Below are positions 10,665 to 21,294 of a DNA stretch of 64,000 nucleotides, piece by piece. Below the pieces are notes generated by a model, which ran no database searches, had not been told where the DNA came from, and was given only the letters and a program-made list of their open reading frames with translations. The position numbers and the translations under genes are program-made. Positions within the stretch are counted from its first letter, which is position 1, and every line of letters begins with the position of its first letter. Origin of the DNA: Megamerina dolium (lineage: Eukaryota > Arthropoda > Insecta > Diptera > Megamerinidae). The DNA is taken from assembly GCA_963854835.1 (NCBI GenBank), contig OY978530.1, positions 38,736,751 through 38,800,750 on the forward strand, read 5' to 3'.

Positions 10665-11434
10665 CTTCCATTCGCTCAACATGACATGACGCTTTACTAT
10701 GTCGATATAGGCATAGAGCTCATACAGCTCATGGTTGTACTTTATTCGGTACTCGCCACCAACGCAAATAGGTCCAAGATTCTGCGTAGGACTTTTCTCT
10801 CCAAAACTCCAAGCATGCGCTCATCCGAGGTTGAAATTGTCCAGGCTTCAGCGCCATATGTTAGGACAGGCATGATGAGAGACTTGTAGAGTGTAGTTTT
10901 CGTTCTTCGAGAGAGGGCTCGACTTCCCAATTGTTTACTCAGCCCAAAGTAACACCTGTTAGCAAGAGTTATCCTACGCATGATCTCCAGGCTGACGTCA
11001 TTACAGTTGTTGACGCTAGTTCCAAGATAGACAAAGTCCCTTACTACTTCAAAAGCGTAGTTATCAACAGTGACGTGCTGTCCAAGATGCCGGGACTCTT
11101 TGTTTGTTGACACTAGGTATTGGCCTCGTTCACCGTAAGACCCATTCGACGCGACTCTCTTTCCAATTCTGAGAATGCTGCACTGAGTACTCGCGTGTTC
11201 ATGCAGATTATGTCAATATCGTCGGCATACGCTAACAGCATGACACTTTTGTTGGAGATAGTGCCATTATATCGTAGATCAGCAGCTCGTATTATGTTCT
11301 CCATAATAATATTGAAGAAGTCGCACGATAACGAATCACCTTGTGTGAAACCTTTTTTATGTACGGGACAGAGAACACTGAACCTTCAATCATCAGGCAT
11401 GCTTTCATCCGACCATAATCTGCATATGAGCTGG
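10661..11434 (-). mobile_element. RTE LINE fragment with internal deletions
   Basis: Minus-strand sequence closely matching RTE1, spanning the region equivalent to about 14450-15665 of that copy. Pieces 10742-11113 and 11113-11304 encode the YADDIDII catalytic motif and C-terminal [24 protein letters not shown] sequence. Two internal deletions are visible: one near 10689 joining the C-terminal region, and one near 11350 that removes about 400 bp between the finger and palm regions. No TSD was found. Confidence 0.85.
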
Positions 11435-11640
11435 TGTATGCAGACGAGTTAAATAAACACTTACTTTTTATTAACTTACCTGAATCTCATAATTACCATA
11501 TGGCCAGCCTGACTCTCCGCATAAATTACTTTTATGCTGTATATTCGCCTCTAGTGCAACGATCGACCTATCACTTCAAATTTGGTCCTAAGATTCTAAA
11601 CTTCAAGCCATTCCGTGCTACATTTTTTTCGCTTTCGTAA
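11435..11640. other. Unassigned AT-rich stretch
   Basis: No gene or repeat recognised. A short plus-strand frame here has no family resemblance. Confidence 0.4.
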
Positions 11641-11642
11641 AT

Positions 11643-11725
11643 TGAAATTTATATAGTTATGGTCTATTGTTTTATTTATTATATAGTTATGTTCTATTGT
11701 TATATTTATTATATAGTTATGTTCA
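11643..11725. repeat. Short tandem repeat, about 30 bp unit
   Basis: Three imperfect copies of a unit like ATATAGTTATGTTCTATTG plus TTATATTTATT. Confidence 0.8.
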
Positions 11726-11731
11726 ATAATC

Positions 11732-11971
11732 ACTTTAAAAAAGAAAAGAAGAAAAAAAAAACGATTTCTCAGTAACTTATCAATATTGGAAAAATAACTG
11801 TTTTCAATCAAATGACCAGCGTGTTCGAAGAAAAATCAAGAATACAAGATTTTTGACGCTTCAGAGATAGAAAGCGCGAAAAAGATAAAAAAGGGTTTCC
11901 TTCAAATGACTTCAGAGTTGTCTGAAGTCGTTCTGGTAAGTTCGTTGCAGGGTTGCATGTGATGTGTAACT
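11732..11971. repeat. Interspersed repeat R, copy 1
   Basis: Shares most of its length with 35623-35814: both begin ACTTTAAAAAAGAAAAGAAG, contain CGATTTCTCA, CAATATTGGAAAAATAACTG and GGTTTCCTTCAAATGACTTC, and end GGGTTGCATGTGATGTGTAA followed by CT. A perfect 9 bp hairpin, GACTTCAGA-GTTG-TCTGAAGTC, lies at 11908-11929. It could be a solo LTR or a non-autonomous element; the type is unknown. Confidence 0.75.
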
Positions 11972-11989
11972 CCTCAACCACCAGTTTCA

Positions 11990-12250
11990 ACAGTCCTTGT
12001 TGAAGGATGTTTTAAGTGAACAATTTTTTTCGCATATTTTCTTTTTCTTCCTTGTTTAAGGTTAATATAAGGGTATTTTCGTATAATTATAATGTTTGAA
12101 TTGTTTTGAATCTTCAAAGTTAGAATAAATGTATTTTTTTTGTGCAATTACAATATTTGATTCAGGTCCTAATAAATGTATTAGAATAAATGTATTTTGT
12201 TAGATTTGCATTATTTGAATTGTTTTGTTTTGTTAATAGTTTTTGTTTAT
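11990..12250. other. AT-rich stretch, possible decayed LTR
   Basis: No gene seen. Short repeated phrases (TTAGAATAAATGTATTTT twice, near 12120 and 12180). By position it lies just beyond the integrase end of the minus-strand gypsy element, so it may include its decayed 3' LTR; I found no matching second copy near 23.7 kb. Confidence 0.3.
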
Positions 12251-12447
12251 AGACGGCCCGATTACATTTCTTTTCGTTTACGAGATTTTTGATATATTTA
12301 TTTTATTTCGGTTATAGTACTTTGTGCTAGGCTTAGATACATATGGCAGGTCATTTAGTTCATGTTCTTGAAATTTATACTTTCGTTTTACTTGCGTTTT
12401 GTAAATTTTTTTGAACTTGTCCTGGTTAGATTTTATGTAGTTATCCT

Positions 12448-12830
12448 CTACTCTAAGTCAGAAATCTGTTTGTATTTTGGCATTGACTTGCTCACCCTGT
12501 AGTTATTAACGTATCTGTTCTGAAAATTTTCATGTTTGCGATTATTTTTAGTATTATTGATGTTATTTATCGTTTTGGTTTTATTTTCATGGATAGATTT
12601 CGAAATATGTTTTAATTCGGTTTCGCAAATAGCGTTGTTGACAAAATCGATTGGTTTCATTTTAGTAGTTGAATGAATAGAATTATTATAAAAAGTAATT
12701 GCTTTAAATACTTTCTCCTGGAGATTGTAGTCATTATTGGGATCTGCATTGAAAAGTCTGATGTGTTCATTGAGCATTTCGTGCAGTCTTTCTATATCTG
12801 CGTTAATAGTTTTTGGATATGGTGTTGTAA
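12448..12830 (-). pseudogene. Gypsy integrase C-terminal fragment
   Basis: About 125 codons beginning where RTE1 inserted (TPYPKTINADIERLHEMLNEH) and continuing through KAITFYNNSIHSTTKMKPIDF, the conserved region after the integrase catalytic core of Ty3/gypsy elements, into an Asn/Lys-rich tail. A stop at 12448 and a frameshift follow; further tail (YIKSNQDKFKKIYKTQVKR) is readable to about 12270. The first 40 residues of the longer open frame to 12951 are antisense RTE sequence and not part of this gene. Confidence 0.8.
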
Positions 12831-12836
12831 TGCGGA

Positions 12837-15800
12837 CCCGCCACATAAAAACCCCCCCAATGAAAAAAACAAATATGCCTCGGAGAAGGACTACCGTTTT
12901 TGTTGATGACCCCCGCAAACGAAAAAAGGACCACGATTTACGGATATGCACCTGGAATGTCCGATCCCTTTATAGGGAGGGTGCCTCTATCCAGCTGGTT
13001 GATGTCCTCGAAAAATACAGAGCTGACATCACCGCTCTCCAGGAAATGCGATGGACAGGACAGGGCTGCTCCAAAAGAGCGTCCTGTGACATCTACTACA
13101 GTTGCCATGCTGAAAGGCACGAATTAGGATGTGGATTTTTGGTCAGCAAGAGACTACGACATCTTGTCTCGCAGTTCACGCCTGTGAACGAACGGCTGGC
13201 CACAATCCGCATCAAGGCAAAATTTTTCAACATCAGCCTTATATGTGCCCACGCTCCGACGGATGAGAAGGACAATGTGACCAAGGAGAGCTTCTTTCAG
13301 CGCCTCGAAGAAGCTTATGACCGCTGCCCCCGCCACGATATCAAAATCGTGCTTGGCGACTTTAATGCCAGGGTGGGCAAGGAAGGTACCTTTGGTCCAA
13401 CTGTCGGAAAATTCAGCCTTCACCAGAACACCTCCGATAACGGAATGAGGCTGATCGACTTCGCCGCAGCACGAAACATGGTAATTGGTGGTACCAGATT
13501 CCAGCATCTCGACATCCACAAAGCGACATGGCTGTCTCCAGATCATCGTACAAGAAACCAAATTGATCATGTGTTGATTGACGGAAGGCATGCTTCCAGT
13601 GTGATGGACGTGAAATCGATCCGTGGTGCCAACATCGACTCGGATCACTACCTTGTTGCAGCTAAGGTGCGCACACGCCTATGTGTCGCAAATAACAAGA
13701 GAAGTCCCACACAGAGAAAGCTCGACGTCAGTAAGCTGCAATCACCAGAGACAGCAGATGCATTTTCCACTCGACTATCGGATCTGCTTATGCAGAACAC
13801 TCCCCCACTTGATGATACATGCGCACAGTGGACACATATATCCCACTCCGTGACTACTGCTGCCGAGGAGGTAATCGGTTACTACCGGCCTCTGAGGAAT
13901 GAGTGGTATGATCAGGAGTGTCGCGACGCTACCGCAGAGAAAGACGCCGCCTACAGAAAAACCCTGCGTGCAGGCGTAACGCGAGCTGTTAAGGAGCGGT
14001 ATAGAGAGAAAAGGAGTGCAGAGAGACGTCTTTTCAGGCGCAAGAAGAGGGAGTTGGAAAGACGCGAGTGTGAGGAGATAGAGATGTGTACCGACAAGAA
14101 TGAGACTCGAAAATTCTTTGAAAAGATCAAGCGCCTGAGTGGAGGTTTAAATCCCGGAGCCTCTTCTTGTCGTGATGGAAATGGGAGTCTGGTTACGGAT
14201 GTCCAGAGTGTACTGAGCCTATGGAGGGAACACTTCTCCACGTTACTGAATGGCGATGCTACGAACAATTCCGCCAGTGGAGGAGAATGCCCGATAACCC
14301 CAATTACAGATGATGGTGTTGATGTTCCACCACCCGACTATGACGAGGTTGAAACGGCCATTTTAAGGCTGAAGAACAACAAAGCTGCAGGTGCTGATGG
14401 CCTGCCTGCCGAGTTGTTTAAGACCGGAGGCGATGAGCTGCTCACCCGCATGCACCAGCTCATAAGCAGAATATGGTCGGATGAAAGCATGCCTGATGAT
14501 TGGAGGCTCAGTGTTCTCTGTCCTGTACATAAAAAAGGAGACCCCACAATTTGCGCCAACTACCGTGGAATAAGTCTCCTGAGCATCGCATACAAGGTTC
14601 TATCGAGCGTACTCTGTGAAAGATTGAAGCCTATGCTCAGCAACCTGATTGGACCTTATCAGTGTGGCTTCAGACCTGGTAAATCCACCATCGACCAGAT
14701 TTTCACACTGCGCCAAATCCTGGAGAAGACCCAAGAAAAACAGATCGACACACACCACCTATTTGTTGATTATAAAGCCGCTTTCGACAGTCCGGTAAGG
14801 GATTACCTCTACGCAACAATGTCTGAGTTCGGTATTCCTGCAAAGCTCATTCGACTTTGTAGAATGACACTGCATAACTCCCGTTGTGCAGTGAAAATTG
14901 GGAAGGACCTCTCCGCACCGTTTAATACCGAACGGGGTTTCAGACAAGGTGATTCGTTATCGTGCGACTTCTTCAATCTTATTATGGAGAAAATAATACG
15001 AGCTGCTGATCTACGACATAATGGCACTATCTTCAACAAAAGTGTCATGCTGTTAGCGTATGCCGACGATATTGACATAATCGGCATGAACACGAGAGCA
15101 GTCAGTGCAGCATTCTCAGAGTTGGAAAGAGAGTCGCGTCGGATGGGTCTCACGGTAAACGAGGGCAATACGAAGTATCTAGTGTCACCAAACAAAGAGT
15201 CCCGGCGTCTTGGACAGCACGTCACTGTTGACAACTACGCTTTTGAAGTAGTAAGGGACTTTGTCGATCTTGGAACCAGCATTAACAGCAGTAATGACGT
15301 CAGCTTGGAGATCATGCGTAGGATAACTCTTGCTAACAGGTGTTACTTTGGGCTGAGTAAGCAATTGAAAAGTCGAGCCCTCTCTCGAAGAACGAAAACT
15401 ACACTCTACAAGTCTCTCATCATGCCTGTCCTAACATATGGCGCTGAAGCCTGGACAATTTCCACCTCGGATGAGCGAATTCTTGGGGTTTTCGAGAGAA
15501 AAGTCCTACGTAAGATCTTTGGACCTATTTGCGTTGGTGGCGAGTACCGAATAAGGTACAACCATGAGCTGCACGAGCTGTATGCCGATATTGACATAGT
15601 AAAGCGCATCAAAATCCAGCGGCTGCGCTGGCTAGGTCATGTCGAGCGAATGGAAGAACACGCTCCAGCTAAGAAGGTGTTATATTCGGAACTCGCTGGA
15701 GGACGGCGCAGAAGAGGAAGACCAAACCTCCGGTGGAAAGACCAAGTACTGGAGAACCTGACGGCGCTTGGAATTTCTAACTGGCGCCAGCTAGCGAAGA

Positions 15801-15879
15801 ACAGAGATGGCTGGCGAAGCATATTATTTTCGGCCTAAATCGATATTCGGTTGTTATGGCCACATAAGTAAGTAAGTAA
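12837..15879 (+). mobile_element. RTE-clade LINE, RTE1, intact ORF
   Basis: Flanked by a perfect 13 bp target duplication GTTGTAATGCGGA (12824-12836 and 15880-15892) inside the gypsy element. The 3' end is a short TAAG tandem (CACATAAGTAAGTAAGTAAG), not a poly(A), as usual for RTE elements. The 5' end is shorter than in RTE2, starting about 23 bp before the first in-frame ATG that both copies share. Confidence 0.95.
12860..15838 (+). CDS. RTE endonuclease-reverse transcriptase, intact
   Basis: 992 codons, no stop or frameshift. The ATG at 12860 (MKKTNMPRRR) is preferred because RTE2 conserves it; the frame is open further upstream, into flanking gypsy DNA. Residues 25-265 form an APE-type endonuclease with all expected motifs: CTWNVRS, LQEMRWTG, HAPTDEK, LGDFNARVG, NQIDHVLID, SDHYLVAAK. 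Residues about 510-800 are the reverse transcriptase: PVHKKGD, ANYRGISLL, FVDYKAAFDS, FRQGDSLSCDFF, and YADDIDIIG near residue 734. The C-terminal part carries LRWLGHVERM. It nicks target DNA and copies its own RNA there (target-primed reverse transcription), in the nucleus. All catalytic residues I could check are present, so it may be active. GC content is higher than the surroundings. Confidence 0.93.
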   Translation: MKKTNMPRRRTTVFVDDPRKRKKDHDLRICTWNVRSLYREGASIQLVDVLEKYRADITALQEMRWTGQGCSKRASCDIYYSCHAERHELGCGFLVSKRLRHLVSQFTPVNERLATIRIKAKFFNISLICAHAPTDEKDNVTKESFFQRLEEAYDRCPRHDIKIVLGDFNARVGKEGTFGPTVGKFSLHQNTSDNGMRLIDFAAARNMVIGGTRFQHLDIHKATWLSPDHRTRNQIDHVLIDGRHASSVMDVKSIRGANIDSDHYLVAAKVRTRLCVANNKRSPTQRKLDVSKLQSPETADAFSTRLSDLLMQNTPPLDDTCAQWTHISHSVTTAAEEVIGYYRPLRNEWYDQECRDATAEKDAAYRKTLRAGVTRAVKERYREKRSAERRLFRRKKRELERRECEEIEMCTDKNETRKFFEKIKRLSGGLNPGASSCRDGNGSLVTDVQSVLSLWREHFSTLLNGDATNNSASGGECPITPITDDGVDVPPPDYDEVETAILRLKNNKAAGADGLPAELFKTGGDELLTRMHQLISRIWSDESMPDDWRLSVLCPVHKKGDPTICANYRGISLLSIAYKVLSSVLCERLKPMLSNLIGPYQCGFRPGKSTIDQIFTLRQILEKTQEKQIDTHHLFVDYKAAFDSPVRDYLYATMSEFGIPAKLIRLCRMTLHNSRCAVKIGKDLSAPFNTERGFRQGDSLSCDFFNLIMEKIIRAADLRHNGTIFNKSVMLLAYADDIDIIGMNTRAVSAAFSELERESRRMGLTVNEGNTKYLVSPNKESRRLGQHVTVDNYAFEVVRDFVDLGTSINSSNDVSLEIMRRITLANRCYFGLSKQLKSRALSRRTKTTLYKSLIMPVLTYGAEAWTISTSDERILGVFERKVLRKIFGPICVGGEYRIRYNHELHELYADIDIVKRIKIQRLRWLGHVERMEEHAPAKKVLYSELAGGRRRRGRPNLRWKDQVLENLTALGISNWRQLAKNRDGWRSILFSA

Positions 15880-15892
15880 GTTGTAATGCGGA

Positions 15893-16133
15893 GTTCTATA
15901 GTATTTTCTGAAAGGAATTGTTTTGTAGAGGCTACACTCAATTCGTTGTCTGAGGGTACCAGATGTCAAAATGTACAATGTCATTGTGTTTTTCTGGAGT
16001 TTCTGTGATGTTTAGATTATGTTTATTTCGACTTCTGTCAAATTTTGCTAAGTTGCAGATGTTACAGTTATTAATATATTTCTGAATTTCTCTTTGGATA
16101 TTCGGGTAGTGACAATATTGCTTCATTTCTAGA
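15893..16133 (-). pseudogene. Gypsy integrase zinc-binding fragment
   Basis: The minus-strand frame 15938-16126 reads MKQYCHYPNIQREIQKYI then NNCNICNLAKFDRSRN, the end of the HHCC integrase zinc-binding domain (the CxxC is present), then the HFDIWYPQT start of the catalytic core with its first Asp. The rest of the core was displaced or lost at the RTE1 insertion. The upstream part lies across LINE copy B. Confidence 0.8.
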
Positions 16134-16138
16134 AAGGT

Positions 16139-17461
16139 ATGGATAATTCCCCAACATCAAAGCAAACAAATAACGGCCTTTCTACTGAAGTGCATGACCC
16201 AGTAGTTAAAGCAACTAGTGCGATGACTAATAAAGAACCAGTTGCTGTTCAAACTGGAATTGATCGCTACATTACTGTAGTAAAGCGAAAAAGAAGTCCA
16301 CAAAATTCAAAACAAATGAATTCAACAAAAATTCAAAAGCAGAACACTGCCCCTATCAGTTCGGAAAATAGATACGCTTTGCTTTCAGGTGATGAAAGTG
16401 ACGAAAATATTATCTCCAAGAAAAATTTCAAACCCCCACCCATTTTCTTAAGAGAACGCAACTCAGATAAGTTGATTTCTAGAATTACAAGTCTTATAGG
16501 ACCAAAGAATTTCCACGTTGTTCCTATTCGCAAAGGCCAAATTGAGGAAACGAAAGTGCAAATCTACAGCGAAACTCATTATCGCAAAGTAATTGCGGAA
16601 TTTGATGCTGTAAAAAAGAATTACTACACATATCAGCTAAAAAGTAGTAAGGGCTTAATCGTTGTACTCAAAGGCGTCGAACCCAACGTTGACATTAACG
16701 AAATCAAACTTGCCCTTCAGGAAGAAGGGTTTCAAGCCAAAACAGTATTCAACATTCTCAACAAGAGCAATATACCTCAACCGTTATATCGTATTGAGCT
16801 TCAGCCTGAAACAAAACCCCTAAAAAAAGGTGAAGTACACCCCATATATAAAATTCGATATTTATTGCATCGCAAAATCACAATCGAAGAACCCCATAAG
16901 AGAACTGGACCTCCTCAGTGCAGCAACTGCCAAGAATATGGACATACTAAGACATATTGTACCCTGCCAGCTGTTTGTGTGATTTGTGGAGATCTCCATA
17001 AATCAAACATATGCCCAAAATCTAAAGGCGATGCTAGCATGAAAAAATGCAGCAATTGTGGAGGTAATCACACCGCAAATTATAGAGGTTGCCCAGTATA
17101 TACAACCCTAAAGCTAAATTTCTCCGCTAGCAATCAACCTCTAAAACAAGTTGAGCAAACTCAGATAGCCAACTCAAGTAAGAGACAAAATATTGATGCA
17201 ACACAATTCTTCTCTGCAATCCCAAACAAGAATCAAACCAATTCATACGCTAGCGTGTTAAAACAAAACACACACCAACAAAGCAATGTAAATAATGAGC
17301 AGAAACACTCACTGCCCACCCAACAGCCAAGTACCCTTGAACATTTGCTTCAAACATTAATTCAGAATATGAACCAATTCATGAACTCAATGCAAACAAT
17401 GATGCAAGAAATGATGAAAAATCAATCGATGTTACTCCAAACATTGCTATCCAGACCATGA
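16139..17461 (+). CDS. LINE ORF1, gag-like nucleic acid-binding protein
   Basis: 440 codons, intact. The first 100 residues are Ser/Thr/Lys-rich; the middle (about 115-250) is the conserved ORF1 fold of Jockey-clade elements (RITSLIGPKNFHV, VVLKGVEPNVDINEI, PLYRIELQP). Three zinc knuckles follow at about residues 260-317: CSNCQEYGHTKTYC, CVICGDLHKSNIC and CSNCGGNHTANYRGC. The tail is Gln/Asn/Met-rich (NMNQFMNSMQTMMQEMM) and may self-associate. It coats LINE RNA and directs it to the nucleus. The stop TGA overlaps the ORF2 start as ATGA, consistent with stop-and-restart translation. Confidence 0.92.
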   Translation: MDNSPTSKQTNNGLSTEVHDPVVKATSAMTNKEPVAVQTGIDRYITVVKRKRSPQNSKQMNSTKIQKQNTAPISSENRYALLSGDESDENIISKKNFKPPPIFLRERNSDKLISRITSLIGPKNFHVVPIRKGQIEETKVQIYSETHYRKVIAEFDAVKKNYYTYQLKSSKGLIVVLKGVEPNVDINEIKLALQEEGFQAKTVFNILNKSNIPQPLYRIELQPETKPLKKGEVHPIYKIRYLLHRKITIEEPHKRTGPPQCSNCQEYGHTKTYCTLPAVCVICGDLHKSNICPKSKGDASMKKCSNCGGNHTANYRGCPVYTTLKLNFSASNQPLKQVEQTQIANSSKRQNIDATQFFSAIPNKNQTNSYASVLKQNTHQQSNVNNEQKHSLPTQQPSTLEHLLQTLIQNMNQFMNSMQTMMQEMMKNQSMLLQTLLSRP

Positions 17462-20105
17462 GTTGTCTCAAGATATGCCACTGGAACGCCAACGGCTTAA
17501 GCCAGCACCGTTTGGAGCTAATTCAATTCCTTGCATCCAACCAAATCGACATAATGATGATATCTGAGACCCATTTCACTGACAAAAATTGCTACCAAAT
17601 ACCATATTACAAACTGTACACCACAAATCATCCGCATGGTAAGGCACGCGGAGGAACTGCCATATTGATAAAAAGCAGAATAAAACATCATGTTCTCGAA
17701 GATTTCAGTAGCGTCTACTTGCAAGCAACATCTATATGTCTGGAAGAATACATTTCTAAGCTAGTAATATCTGCGATATACTGTCCCCCAAGATACAGTA
17801 TTACCGAACAGCAATATAAAGAATTTTTCTCAACTCTTGGTAGCAAATTCTTGGTTGCTGGCGATTTCAACGCCAAACACACTCACTGGGGCTCCCGCTT
17901 AATAACTCCAAAAGGCAGAAGACTATGTTCAATCATCACTAACCATGGCTACGATGTTATTTCAAATGGTCAACCGACATATTGGCCGACGGACAAGAGG
18001 AAAATACCCGATCTCATCGACTTTGGAGTCGCCAAAGGTTTGCAGATGGAAAATATCTCCACAGAGTGTAATTATGATCTATCATCTGACCACTCACCCA
18101 CGGTAATATCTATAAAATCACCAAGCCCCCAAGGTAATTGCGTTAGAAAGAAAATAGACTGGTTAAAATTCAAGAAATATATAAATTCCCATCTTCCTCT
18201 GAGTACTGTATTAAGAAATGGACACGATGTAGACTCAGCACTCGAAAAATTCAACCAGCTGCTCTCATTAGCTCTCAGCTCAGCCACCTGCACAAAGGTA
18301 TGCAAGCAATCAAACTATAGCCCATACACACCAGCCGATATTGAATTGCTAGTAAGACAGAAAAGAAGACTCCGAAGACAATGGCAAGAATTCAGATCAC
18401 CGAATCTGAAAACACAGCTACAGCACTGCACTCGAAAGTTAAAGCAAGCCTTAAAAAATAAAAACAACAAAGAGTTAGAAGAGCACATAGCGAAATTAAC
18501 ACCTGGTGAAGCGTCAGACTACTCTTTGTGGAAATCAGCAAAAAACTCAAATCGGCCAATTCTCACTGATTCCCCCATCCGTTTGAGTGACGGTAATTGG
18601 GCTAGAAGCAACTGTGAGAAGGGTTTTGCTTTTGCAAACCACCTAAAAAGTGTGTTTACACCCAATCCACCCTCTTCACAGTCCTCATTACCAATATTAA
18701 CTTCTCAACCTTGCTCAATAACGCTCAAAATTAAAAAAAAAAGGACATATTCAAAGCAATTTATAAAGATTTAAACCCAAAAAAATCACCTGGTCCAGAT
18801 AAAATTACCGGTAAAATGATAAAAGAGCTACCTCCGGCTTCAGTAATTCATCTCATGCACATTTTCAATGCTATCCTTCGTATCAAACACTATCCCAAAT
18901 GCTGGAAAACTTCAAAAATTATTATGATAGCAAAACCAGGGAAAGACCCTACAAAAGTTGCATCGTACAGACCTATCAGCCTCCTGCCTCTACTTTCTAA
19001 AGTATTCGAAAAGCTACTTGTCATGAATATAACTCCATTTATTAATCTCAACCAACTGATTCCTCAACATCAGTTTGGATTTAGAAAACAGCACGGCACA
19101 ATAGAACAAGTCCACCGCATTGTAACTCTGATAAGGAACACTTTTGAAGAAAAAAAGTATTGCTCAGCTGTCTTTCTTGATATCACTCAAGCTTTCGATA
19201 AAGTATGGCACGACGGCCTTATTTACAAACTCAAACTATTACTGCCTGCAAATGTCTCCTCATTGCTTAGTAGCTACCTCACGAAAAGACAATTTCTGGT
19301 ACATCACAAGGATTACACAACAAATCCATTGGATATTCACGCTGGCGTTCCTCAAGGAAGCGTTTTGGGCCCCTTACTGTATCTCTTATACACTACAGAT
19401 ATGCCCAGCAATAACCATACATTTATATCGACCTTTGCAGATGATACGGCAATATTGTGCTCTCGCTCTAACCCCATAGAAGCTACTAAACTCCTGCAGA
19501 CTCATATCGATTCTCTCGAAATCTGGCTAGCAAAATGGCGTATAAAAGTCAATGAATCAAAGAGCGTACATGTAACCACGCTAAGGCCAGATACATGTCC
19601 CCCACTTAAAATTAATGGCCAATCAGTTCCACAATGTTCCTCAACAAAGTACTTGGGTATTCACCTCGACAGAAGGCTGACCTGGAAAAATCACATAGAG
19701 GCAAAGAAAACTCAGATCAAGCTTAAAATTAATCAGTTATGGTGGCTGTTACACAAAAAATCAAAGTTGAATCTCGAATACAAAGTGCTATTATATAAAG
19801 CAATCCTGAAGCCAATCTGGACTTATGGTATTCAGTTTTAGGGCACCGCATCTCCCTCAAATATCGAAAAATTGCAGCGAATACAATCCAAGTGTCTGCG
19901 AATTATTGTAAACGCGCCTTGGTATATGAGGAACGTTAACATCCATCGAGATTTAAATGTACCCACAATTTCTGAGGAAGTTGCAATGTCTTGCAGAAGC
20001 TACATTCAAAAATTACACAGTCATCCGAATCCCCTTGCTAGGCAATTGTTGCTGAGCACAGGGCATCGTCGATTAAAAAGAAAAGACACACTGAATATGC
20101 TGTGA
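17458..20105 (+). pseudogene. LINE copy B ORF2 (EN-RT), one frameshift and one stop
   Basis: ORF2 starts in the ATGA overlap. Residues 1-230 are an APE endonuclease (CHWNANGLSQHRLELIQF, SETHFTDKN, GDFNAKHTHWGSR, SSDHSPTVIS). The frame breaks at a run of ten A (18733-18742), where copy A reads AAAATAAA; it resumes at about 18770 with the reverse transcriptase (KPGKDPTKVASYRPISLLP, DITQAFDKVWHDG, GVPQGSVLGP, FADDTAIL). A TAG at 19839-19841 replaces the Trp of FWGTAS seen in copy C. The C-terminal part ends at 20105 in TGA. Otherwise the sequence is well preserved, so the damage is recent. Confidence 0.9.
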
Positions 20106-20236
20106 AATTGCTATACCTCGTGAGTCAACAAATTGTGATGGAACGTTGGGAATATCACATAATTTTATTTAGTTTGTAAGATTTGATTACATATTGTTAG
20201 TTTCTAAGTAATTTTAGAAAGATTCAATAAAAAAAC

Positions 20237-20272
<36 letters not shown>

Positions 20273-20359
20273 TTATTTTTAGATGTTCTTTCTCAATCAT
20301 AGTTAGTAGATTTTCTTTATCGGTCACGTCTTGTAATATTAAATTCGACTTCATTATTT

Positions 20360-21043
20360 TTAACTTTTTATTGTTTGAAAACATTTAGTGTAGTTGTCTT
20401 GAAATTTCAAATAAAGGTTATCGTTCGAACAATATATTACCATTAATCCTTTTTCTGGTATATTTTCTCTCATTAACTGTAATAGGTTGGTTTGTGGTGT
20501 CACCTTTAGAGTGTACCTTATTTTTCTCTTGAATAAAATTTTAGAGGTTAATGATTCTACATACGAATCCTCAAGTATAAACTGGATTTTAAAAATATTG
20601 ATTGGCTTCTCTGTGATGCGAATTAAATTGGTACAGTCACTCTCTGCACTATGAACAGTCTCTTTATCGTCATTAAATAATTCGTTCAGGTTTATTAGTA
20701 TGTCATGGTTCTCAGAATCATCGTGAACTATTCTGCTCAGTCCATCTGCTATGACATTTTCTTCACCTTTAAAGTATTCAATTTGGAAATCAAATTCGTT
20801 GAGTTTGATTTTCCAACGTTGAAGTTTAGAGTTAGGCTCTAGGTGGTCAGTTCTTATTGTAAATTTACGTCCGAACAGATAAGGTCTGAAATACTTTGTT
20901 GACCACACAATGGCCAATAGTTCTTTTTCAATGGTACTATAGTTTTTTTCAAGACCGTTCAATGATCTATTAGCATACGAAACAACTTTGTTGTTTTGCA
21001 TCAAAACTGCACCTAGTGCGTAATTACTTGCGTCGGTGATCAA
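20360..21043 (-). pseudogene. Gypsy RNase H and connection region
   Basis: Minus strand, starting MITDASNYALGAVL, with TIEKELLAIVW and the RTDH motif, then KGEENVIADGLSRI. Between RTDH and EPNSKLQRW about eight to ten residues common in this family are missing. It is followed by a variable spacer up to the integrase, interrupted at 20269 by LINE copy B. Upstream sequence to about 21290 is frameshifted RT thumb. Confidence 0.85.
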
Positions 21044-21294
21044 TGTGAAGTATTTGGAAAAGTCTTGGTGAATAAGAATCGGATCGTGCTTTATTAACGT
21101 TTTTAGTTTTTGAAATAGTCTTTATCTTTCAGGTTGATTTTCGAGTTTTTTTTTCGAATATTTAATTAGGTGGTGTGCAATTTTGGAATAATAAAACGTC
21201 TGTAGTACCCTTTTATGCGTAAGAAGGATTTAATTTGTTTTTGCATTGTGGGTAATGTAATTTTGTCTATTGCTCCTACCTTTGTTGGGTTAGT

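Larger units (their letters stand above)
16134..20268 (+). mobile_element. Jockey-type LINE copy B, nearly complete
   Basis: 4.1 kb with ORF1, ORF2, a 3' UTR, AATAAA at about 20224 and a poly(A) tail at 20240-20268. It is inserted in the gypsy integrase. The 5' end lies only a few bases before the ORF1 ATG, so any longer 5' UTR is missing. No clean TSD was found. Confidence 0.92.

Noticed and set aside
10422..10889. Tyr-Ile repeat proteins over TA tracts (also 47098-47517 and 53347-53762)
   Set aside because: Artefacts of the dinucleotide repeat.
12831..12951. N-terminus of a 167-codon minus-strand protein
   Set aside because: It is antisense RTE sequence fused by chance to gypsy integrase at the insertion point.
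13154..15234. Long minus-strand open frames across RTE1 (and their twins across RTE2)
   Set aside because: They mirror the coding strand of the RTE protein and have no family motifs.
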